Origin: Bacteroidales bacterium
Lineage (GTDB): Bacteria > Bacteroidota > Bacteroidia > Bacteroidales > UBA932
Length of the DNA stretch: 64,000 bases
Direction: 5' to 3'
NCBI GenBank assembly: GCA_022647615.1
Contig: JALCKZ010000001.1
Coordinates: forward strand, 546,178-610,177
The notes beneath the pieces were generated by a model, which worked only from the letters and a program-made list of their open reading frames with translations, ran no database searches and was not told where the DNA came from. Positions 35,664 to 41,622 of the stretch are shown here, one piece after another (within the stretch, counting starts at the first letter, position 1; every line of letters begins with the position of its first letter). The position numbers and the translations under genes were made by a program.

Positions 35664-36374
35664 TTATTTCATTGTAACTGTTGTGCCAACCTTCTCTCCC
35701 TCAAGCAATTTAGTTAAATTGCCGTGAGTGTTTACATCAAAAACTATGATTGGCATATCGCTCTCTTTGCACATTGCAAAAGCTGTCTGGTCCATAACCT
35801 TAAGGTTATCAGCCAGCGCTTTGTCAAATGTTAAAGTATCATATTTCTTTGCTTTTGGATTCTTCTCCGGATCGCTATCATAAACGCCATCTACGCGCGT
35901 CCCCTTAAGCAGCGCATCCGCCTCAATCTCACAAGCTCTCAAAGCCGCCGCAGAATCTGTCGTGAAAAAAGGATTACCTGTACCTGCAGTAAAAATTGCA
36001 ACGCCGCCATTCTCCAAAACCTCAATCGCCTTCTCCTTGCTGTAGTACCTTGCAACAGGTTCCATTGGAAGTGCAGTAAAGACCTCTGCATTCACCCATT
36101 TATCCTTAATAAACTGCGCAAGCGCCATACCGTTAATAACTGTCGCGAGCATACCCATCTGGTCCCCCTTTACGCGGTCAAAACCAGCCTTTGTGCCGGC
36201 TACGCCGCGGAAGATATTTCCCCCTCCAACTACAATCCCAACCTGAGTTCCGCCTTTTACAGCCTTTGCAATTTCATCCGCATATGCCCTAATAGCGTCA
36301 GAATCAAAGCCGGCTCCTTTGGAACCGCCCATGCTCTCTCCGCTAAGTTTTAGTAATACCCTCTTGAATTTCAT
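35664..36374 (-). CDS. pyrH: UMP kinase
   Basis: Phosphorylates UMP to UDP. The 236 residues have FKRVLLKLSGESMGG at the start, GIVVGGGNIFRG (~50), the TAGTGNPFFTTDSAAALRA nucleotide loop (~130) and ADALLKGTRVDGVYDSDP (~160). ATG 36374 is chosen over TTG 36395. First gene of a three-gene run with tlpA and frr. Confidence 0.97.
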   Translation of the reverse strand: MKFKRVLLKLSGESMGGSKGAGFDSDAIRAYADEIAKAVKGGTQVGIVVGGGNIFRGVAGTKAGFDRVKGDQMGMLATVINGMALAQFIKDKWVNAEVFTALPMEPVARYYSKEKAIEVLENGGVAIFTAGTGNPFFTTDSAAALRACEIEADALLKGTRVDGVYDSDPEKNPKAKKYDTLTFDKALADNLKVMDQTAFAMCKESDMPIIVFDVNTHGNLTKLLEGEKVGTTVTMK

Positions 36375-36444
36375 AACTTTATCCACAAAAATCAACTACG
36401 AAAATAATTATTTAGCCCCAAAAATGCAACTTGCGTGCCTATTA

Positions 36445-36475
36445 TTGTTTTTTAGAAACTTAGATTTTATCTTTG
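36445..36475 (+). promoter_or_regulatory. Promoter of sdhC
   Basis: TTGT at 36445-36448 and TATCTTTG at 36468-36475, 19 bases apart, are a good fit to the -33/-7 consensus. The ATG is 28 bases downstream. Confidence 0.65.
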
Positions 36476-36503
36476 CCGCACAAAAATTAGAGAGGTATTA
36501 TTT

Positions 36504-37169
36504 ATGTCAAATATTTTTACAGAATCTATAGGCAGGAAGCTGGTCATGAGCATAAGCGGGTTGTTTCTTATTTTATTCCTGACAATTCACGCTTCAATTA
36601 ATAGCTTGTATTTAGTTAGCAGAGAGGCATTTCAGGCAGGATGCGATTTTATGAAACTCCCTTTTATTACAGCTATTGTTCCAATACTGGCTGCCGGATT
36701 TATCGTACACATAATATATGCCTTCATCCTTTACATTAGAGATTACAAGGCACGCGGCCCTGTAAGATATGCCGTTGCAAACAAGTCACAATCAGACGGA
36801 TGGGCTTCCAGGAACATGATTATTCTTGGCTTGCTGATTTTAATTGGAATAGGCTTGCACCTTTATGATTTCTGGGCAAAGATGCAGCTGCAGGAATTTT
36901 TGGGAAATGAATCTGCAAAAGGCCCTGAATCTTTGGAGTTTACATTTGGAAACTTGCGCATATACATTATGTACATTCTGTGGTTTGTATGCCTTTGGCT
37001 ACACCTTAACCACGGTTTCTGGAGCGCATTCCAAACAATAGGCTGGAACAATCAAAATTGGCTTCCTCGCTTAAGGGTCATCGGCATTATTTACTCATCA
37101 CTTCTTGTCCTGATTTTCATTGCCGTCGCAACAAAAGCGTTCCTGTATTCAAACTGGATGATTTGCTAA
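36504..37169 (+). CDS. sdhC: Succinate dehydrogenase / fumarate reductase cytochrome b subunit
   Basis: Diheme membrane anchor that links menaquinone to the flavoprotein. The 221 residues have five membrane segments and candidate heme histidines in FLTIHASIN (~30), FIVHIIYAF (~75), LHLYDFW (~118) and LWLHLNHGFWSAFQ (~170), as in the Bacteroides-type FrdC/SdhC. Oddity: sdhA and sdhB, which normally follow immediately, are missing; the next gene is convergent and overlaps the stop by four bases. The catalytic subunits must be elsewhere, or this is an orphan copy. Confidence 0.93.
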   Translation: MSNIFTESIGRKLVMSISGLFLILFLTIHASINSLYLVSREAFQAGCDFMKLPFITAIVPILAAGFIVHIIYAFILYIRDYKARGPVRYAVANKSQSDGWASRNMIILGLLILIGIGLHLYDFWAKMQLQEFLGNESAKGPESLEFTFGNLRIYIMYILWFVCLWLHLNHGFWSAFQTIGWNNQNWLPRLRVIGIIYSSLLVLIFIAVATKAFLYSNWMIC

Positions 37170-37849
37170 TAACATTGGTTATTAACTGATAAAGACCATC
37201 TAATACCCTTGGCGATACGCCGCTGGGTTTGCATATAATGGTTTCCTGTATTGAACTCAAAGCGAGCATTATATCCTTTCTCCCGATAGTGATTATAGAG
37301 CCATAAAGTATTCTCCTCCACTTTGTTAAGAGTTTCATTCTTCACGTGGCTTTCTCTGTCCCCTAGTGATAAATATATTGAGCAAGGGGTGCGCTTCATC
37401 TCCGTTTTGCGGACATATTCTATAAAGCCTGGAAACCAGAAAGAACCGGAACCTGATATTATACCGTCAAAAATATCTGTGTTATAGCCAGCCCAAAGTG
37501 CAAACAGCCCGGCTAAAGAATACCCTGCTATAAAACGCTTTGTGGCTCCTATATTTCTTTCTACCTCCGGAATAATCTGGGAAACAATAACTTGCATCCA
37601 CTGAGCCGCCTTGCCTGAACACGGAATATCTCCTGCAAACAATTTCTCAATCGGCCAGGGAGACATATCCGCATTCCAATCCACCCCGTCAATCTCAACC
37701 AAAATAAATTTTTTGGTACCTATCTTCCGGCACTGCTCCCACACAATACTCCCCTCATGCTCAAATGTATGCAGATATACAATTGGAGAAGGTGCGTTTT
37801 CCTCTCCAAAAATGTTAATCTTCTTTCCAGCTATGTTTAAACTTTTCAT
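37166..37849 (-). CDS. Esterase-like alpha/beta hydrolase
   Basis: A 227-residue cytoplasmic hydrolase of the esterase D/enterochelin-esterase type. The nucleophile elbow is AGYSLAGLFALWAGY (~residue 112), with IVYLHTFEHEGS forming the early strand and oxyanion region, SLGDRESHVKN (~172, acid) and TGNHYMQTQRRIAKG (~208, His). No signal peptide. The substrate is unknown. It ends tail-to-tail with sdhC. Confidence 0.75.
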   Translation of the reverse strand: MKSLNIAGKKINIFGEENAPSPIVYLHTFEHEGSIVWEQCRKIGTKKFILVEIDGVDWNADMSPWPIEKLFAGDIPCSGKAAQWMQVIVSQIIPEVERNIGATKRFIAGYSLAGLFALWAGYNTDIFDGIISGSGSFWFPGFIEYVRKTEMKRTPCSIYLSLGDRESHVKNETLNKVEENTLWLYNHYREKGYNARFEFNTGNHYMQTQRRIAKGIRWSLSVNNQCY

Positions 37850-37883
37850 TTGCTATGCGAAGATAATTCAAGTTGTGCAAAAT

Positions 37884-37963
37884 TGCATGCTCGTTTCACT
37901 CGCATGCAGTACGGCCCGGCACAAAGCGCCGTGCCGTTTTGTGGTATACGTGGCTTCGCCACG
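37884..37963. repeat. Cluster of three hairpins between hemW and the esterase gene
   Basis: TGCATGC/GCATGCA (37884-37908), CGGCAC/GTGCCG (37917-37936) and CGTGGC-TTC-GCCACG (37949-37963) lie in a 149-bp gap that is clearly more GC-rich than its surroundings. The middle hairpin with its neighbouring T-run (37937-37940) could terminate plus-strand transcription; no equivalent T-run favours hemW termination. No ORF with recognisable content is present. Confidence 0.5.
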
Positions 37964-37998
37964 GAACTGCACGCTCCGCTTGCCTGTAAACTAGTTTA

Positions 37999-39300
37999 TT
38001 ACACGAATAAATCCCGCATGATGGAATCTGAAATGAAAAATTTATCTGTCGGGATTTTAATAATAAATTTTTCACGGCCGGAATCATCCTTAAGATTTTC
38101 TTGGAGCAGGAGATGTTCATCCTCCAGGCGGGCGATGACGGGCAAGATAATCTTTAGAAGGTCCTTGTTTAACGTGCTTAAATCCAAGCCGTTAATTTGG
38201 CGCAGACCAAGCATTATGGATTCATTGAAGATGTCTTTTTCGGTGAGAGTTTCGCCTGAACGGATTTCTTTGGTTTGCGGATTGCAGTAGTTTATAACGT
38301 TAGGGAAATTCCACTCTCGTTGATTGTGTCCGTCAAACGAATGGGCACCCGGACCAAGTCCAAGGTAGGGAGTTTTGTTCCAGTAGTTGCTGTTATGCTG
38401 TGACTGAAATGGTGAATTGCAGCAAGACTGTGATTGTGAAAATGATGACGCTGGCACCCGGCGTGCAAAGTTGGAAATCTCATATTGGTCATAACCTGCG
38501 GCAGAGAGAATATCCTGAAGCATAGCATATTGCGCAGCACATTCATCAGCGCTAAGAGGTTCGTATTTTCCATGATTGGCCAGCGCCTCCAGCGTTGTAC
38601 CTTCATCTATGCTCAGCTGATAGGCTGAGATGTGGTCCGGCCGCAAAGATGTGATTTTGATTAAATTATATCTCCATTGCTGAGTGGTCAAACCCGCAAA
38701 ACCAAAAATCAAATCCAGGCTAATGTTGTCAAACCCGGCATCTCTCAAAATGTGATAAGCATTTATTGCATCCGCAGAGGTATGACGGCGATGCATCCAT
38801 TTAAGATGCTCATCAATAAATGATTGTACGCCCATGCTTATGCGGTTTACTCCAATAGATTTCAGACCGGCAGCATATTCCGGTGTAATATCATCCGGAT
38901 TAACTTCAACCGTGAATTCAAACTTACCTTCACGCCCTGCAACAAACTTGCCTTCACCTTCCGCAGCAAATTTATCCGCTCCGCCGGCAGGTAATTTTAC
39001 TTGTGCAGCAAACTGAAAATTCTCTTTGAGACACCGCACAATCTCCTCCAGCTTAGGGATTTGCAGAACAGACGGTGTGCCGCCTCCAAAATACAATGTG
39101 CTGATTTTCGCGCCTGCCTCGGAAAAATTTGAGTTAGCATTTTGCTCGGTACCGGCATCAAAAAAATTCCTGCGCCCGGAGATTTCTCTTTTGAGCGCAG
39201 GAATATAACTCTCTCTGATTTGCTTATTTATAACTGAATAGAAACCGCAATATATACAGAATGAATTACAAAAAGGGATGTGTACATATATGCCGGCCAT
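37999..39300 (-). CDS. hemW: Radical SAM heme chaperone HemW (coproporphyrinogen III oxidase-like)
   Basis: The cluster motif CNSFCIYC lies at residues ~11-18 (YVHIPFCNSFC), with LYFGGGTPSVL (~72), SMGVQSF (~155), LDLIFGFAGLTTQQW (~195), YEISNFA (~300) and HNSNYWNKTPYLGLGPGAHSF (~325). The histidine/NYW pattern fits HemW, which inserts heme, better than HemN. Oddities: an N-terminal insert of three 8-residue repeats ending GKF (~104-127), and a Ser/Gln/Cys-rich insert (SSFSQSQSCCNSPFQSQ, ~307-324) between two conserved motifs. Confidence 0.92.
   Translation of the reverse strand: MAGIYVHIPFCNSFCIYCGFYSVINKQIRESYIPALKREISGRRNFFDAGTEQNANSNFSEAGAKISTLYFGGGTPSVLQIPKLEEIVRCLKENFQFAAQVKLPAGGADKFAAEGEGKFVAGREGKFEFTVEVNPDDITPEYAAGLKSIGVNRISMGVQSFIDEHLKWMHRRHTSADAINAYHILRDAGFDNISLDLIFGFAGLTTQQWRYNLIKITSLRPDHISAYQLSIDEGTTLEALANHGKYEPLSADECAAQYAMLQDILSAAGYDQYEISNFARRVPASSFSQSQSCCNSPFQSQHNSNYWNKTPYLGLGPGAHSFDGHNQREWNFPNVINYCNPQTKEIRSGETLTEKDIFNESIMLGLRQINGLDLSTLNKDLLKIILPVIARLEDEHLLLQENLKDDSGREKFIIKIPTDKFFISDSIMRDLFV
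38920..38991. repeat. Three degenerate 24-bp tandem repeats in hemW
   Basis: Units 38920-38943, 38944-38967 and 38968-38991 each encode eight residues ending in KF (PAGGADKF, AAEGEGKF, VAGREGKF). They are in frame and absent from typical HemW. Confidence 0.8.
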
Positions 39301-39354
39301 CAGTTCAAATCATCTTAACATCTACTCTGCATCAGATGTATCCGTCACCTCAGC

Positions 39355-40227
39355 TTACTTCAAATAAATTTGAGCTGTTCCAAGCAAGCCGCGGTTTGTA
39401 TAGGCATCAATTGTATAAACGCCCTTTGTGAATTTTACTCCCGACGGTTCAAAGTATACGCAAACTTCAATCTCGGCTCCTTCATAATCTACCTCTCTGG
39501 ATGCTGAATAAATCATCTGCTCTCCGCCTGCCGTAAAGACCTGCTGACCACCGTTTGTCATTAAAATTCCATCGGGACCTTTAACCCTGATATACACGGT
39601 CATAGGGCCTGTCTTTGCAATAGAATTTTCTACCAGATTCAGGCAGCTCTTTAGCTTCTGAACTCTGCTGCTGCGATTTGTCTCTCTGCCGTTTCCGTTA
39701 AGTCCGACAATGTTAAGACCGCGCCCTTTGACAACTGAGCCCTTCTCTACTTGCTTGCCAAGTTCATCCGTTGTTGTCTTAAGGTCATTGTACTTTGTGT
39801 TGCTCTCCTGCGCCTCCTGCTTTGCAGCTGCGGTCTCTTTCTTCAGGCTGACATTCAAGGTATTCAAAGAGTCTATCTGTCTGATATAACCTTTCATAAT
39901 AGACCTCAAAGTTCCAAGTTCGCGCTCATATTTCATCAGCTTTGCCTGGTCGGTTGACTTTGTATTGTTGACTTTCTGAATAAGTTCTGCAACTTTCTCT
40001 CTTTCTACCTGAAGCTGAGTATTAATTGTGTCATTCGTGGAGGAAAGATTTGCATAATCGCTCTGCAGCTGTGTCATCTGCTGCGTAAGAGTGGTCTTAT
40101 CTATCGTGAGTCCGCTAATATCCTGCTTCATAGTATTTTTCTGTACCAGGACATAAATCAAGACTCCCAAAAGTATTGCAGCAACAGCCGCCAGTACTCC
40201 AATGATAACTTTGTATTTATTTTCCAT
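39355..40227 (-). CDS. Membrane-anchored coiled-coil protein of unknown function
   Basis: A 290-residue protein with one N-terminal membrane segment (VIIGVLAAVAAILLGVLIYVLV, ~7-28), a long coiled coil (~35-165, heptads rich in Leu, Gln, Thr) and a C-terminal beta-rich domain (MTVYIRVKGPDGILMTNGG, EIEVCVYFEPSGVKFTKGVY) similar to a small immunoglobulin-like fold. The topology places the C-terminal part in the periplasm. Probably a conserved Bacteroidota protein; no function can be assigned. Confidence 0.7.
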   Translation of the reverse strand: MENKYKVIIGVLAAVAAILLGVLIYVLVQKNTMKQDISGLTIDKTTLTQQMTQLQSDYANLSSTNDTINTQLQVEREKVAELIQKVNNTKSTDQAKLMKYERELGTLRSIMKGYIRQIDSLNTLNVSLKKETAAAKQEAQESNTKYNDLKTTTDELGKQVEKGSVVKGRGLNIVGLNGNGRETNRSSRVQKLKSCLNLVENSIAKTGPMTVYIRVKGPDGILMTNGGQQVFTAGGEQMIYSASREVDYEGAEIEVCVYFEPSGVKFTKGVYTIDAYTNRGLLGTAQIYLK

Positions 40228-40312
40228 AATGATAAAGTATTAACGCTTTGTCTATTTTATTGAGCATTTATGCTATGTATAAAAGATTCCTGCATATATG
40301 ATGCCGCATACG

Positions 40313-40320
40313 CAAATGTA
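40313..40320 (-). promoter_or_regulatory. -7 box of the coiled-coil protein gene
   Basis: TACATTTG on the minus strand; leader about 80 bases. It faces away from the box at 40335. Confidence 0.4.
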
Positions 40321-40334
40321 AGAATAATAATTTG

Positions 40335-40342
40335 TACTTTTG
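40335..40342 (+). promoter_or_regulatory. -7 box upstream of the small membrane protein
   Basis: TACTTTTG fits TAnnTTTG, 22 bp before the ATG at 40364. Confidence 0.5.
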
Positions 40343-40363
40343 CTTAACTAACATACAGAGAAT

Positions 40364-40888
40364 ATGAATCAAAACGGCGTAGGGAAATATTTGCTAAGAG
40401 TGGTTAAATATTTCATTTTCATTTTTGTCTTTTTTGTAATCCTTATCTGCATCATTTTCTACACATCACAGCATGCAGCGGGACTGACCCCTATGGATAT
40501 GTTCAAAGGCAATGAAAGAAATTTAATTTTGTTCTTTACAGTCTTCTCATTTGCATATCCTTTCATTGGTTACGGCAAGAGAGAAATTCCAGTTGGAAAA
40601 CACTATGAGGAGCACAAGACAGAGATTCAAAACATGCTTGCTGAAGCTCACATGAATTTTGTAAGGGAAGATAAAGATTTTGAGGGAAGTACAATGATTT
40701 ACCATCACAGAAATATGTTTATCCGCTTTATGCGCCTATTTGAGGATGTGCTTACAATTAAATATTCAAATGGCACCGTACTTGTAACAGGAATACGCGC
40801 AGATGTTGTCCGCTTCAGCCACAATATTGAGTGGATTATGCAGAAGGCGGAAGAGGATGCTCAGGAAAAAGCTAACGAGAATCAATAA
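40364..40888 (+). CDS. Conserved small membrane protein of unknown function
   Basis: The 174 residues contain two hydrophobic segments (YFIFIFVFFVILICIIFYT, ~17-36; LILFFTVFSFAYPFIGYG, ~51-69), then a soluble alpha/beta part (HMNFVREDKDFEGSTMIYHHRN, FIRFMRLFEDVLTIKYSNG). One base separates its stop from the DUF2007 gene, so they form an operon. I do not recognise the family. Confidence 0.7.
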   Translation: MNQNGVGKYLLRVVKYFIFIFVFFVILICIIFYTSQHAAGLTPMDMFKGNERNLILFFTVFSFAYPFIGYGKREIPVGKHYEEHKTEIQNMLAEAHMNFVREDKDFEGSTMIYHHRNMFIRFMRLFEDVLTIKYSNGTVLVTGIRADVVRFSHNIEWIMQKAEEDAQEKANENQ

Positions 40889-40889
40889 T

Positions 40890-41099
40890 ATGAAAGTTGT
40901 AAAACATTACACAGATGCTTTTGCAGCAAACATTGCAAAAGGAATGCTTGAGAATGAGGGAATACCGGCAGCGGTACTAAATCAGAATCAGGTATTTGCA
41001 GGTCTGCCTACAGACCTGGGCACTATTGACCTGGCGGTAGAAGATGAGAATTATGAACGTGCGCTTAAGCTAATTGAAGCCACTTCCAAAGAGGAATAA
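40890..41099 (+). CDS. DUF2007-type small protein
   Basis: A 69-residue protein, MKVVKHYTDAFAANIAKGML..., with the pattern of the DUF2007 (putative signal-transducing, ferredoxin-like) family: it begins with a strand, then AKGMLENEGIPAAVLNQ and a C-terminal DLAVEDENYERALKLI. ATG 40890 is one base after the upstream stop. Its last 49 bp overlap the end of the opposing DUF3109 gene. Confidence 0.75.
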   Translation: MKVVKHYTDAFAANIAKGMLENEGIPAAVLNQNQVFAGLPTDLGTIDLAVEDENYERALKLIEATSKEE

Positions 41100-41620
41100 A
41101 AATCTTCTCCAAATCTGTAAATTAAAGGTTCCCGCAAGAATTTAAAAACGGGGACCTTTTCTTTTGCTCCTTTCTCAAATGCCTCACGGCAAAGGTGTTC
41201 CCGGCTTAAGTTTAAAGCATAAAGTCCATTCGAAAGACGTGATACTCTTATAGGATAAAGCCAGCAGGAAATTGGCTTGCGAAATCCGCAACTGCTCTTT
41301 TCAACGGCACAAAAAGTATAACCTTTTTCATCTGTAAAAGAGTATGCGCATTCATGCCCGTTAACAAGCGGCGTGACTAAATCCCCGTCAGCATCAATAA
41401 CGGAAAATCCTTGGTCTTTAATAGTTTGCAAAGAGACTCCGGGCAGATATTTTTTGTAATTTTCAAACTCTTTCTCCAGCAAAGCAGGCTCGCGCGCATC
41501 AAGCGGAGCGCCGCTATCTCCAATTACGCAACAACACCCCTTGCATCTAACATAGTCGCAAGAGAAACACTCGGTAATTATTTCCGAGCTTACAAGGCAA
41601 TCTTTAATTCTGATTATCAC
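41051..41620 (-). CDS. DUF3109 family cysteine-rich protein
   Basis: A 189-residue cytoplasmic protein with eight or more conserved Cys: CFSCDYVRCKGCCC (~18-31), CAYSF and CAVEKSSCGFRKPISCWLYPIR (~104-125), HLCREAF. The arrangement suggests metal (iron or zinc) binding as in YkgJ-like proteins; function unknown. GTG start at 41620. Its 3' end overlaps the DUF2007 gene and contains that operon's terminator. The M16 gene ends three bases upstream of its start. Confidence 0.8.
   Translation of the reverse strand: MIIRIKDCLVSSEIITECFSCDYVRCKGCCCVIGDSGAPLDAREPALLEKEFENYKKYLPGVSLQTIKDQGFSVIDADGDLVTPLVNGHECAYSFTDEKGYTFCAVEKSSCGFRKPISCWLYPIRVSRLSNGLYALNLSREHLCREAFEKGAKEKVPVFKFLREPLIYRFGEDFYSSLEVASISLSARS
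41124..41163 (+). terminator. Terminator lying inside the opposing DUF3109 gene
   Basis: AAAGGTTCCCG (41124-41134) pairs with CGGGGACCTTTT (41149-41160), eleven pairs with one G-U, followed by CTTTT. It would end the 40364-41099 transcript from within the coding sequence of the convergent gene. Confidence 0.65.
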
Positions 41621-41622
41621 CT

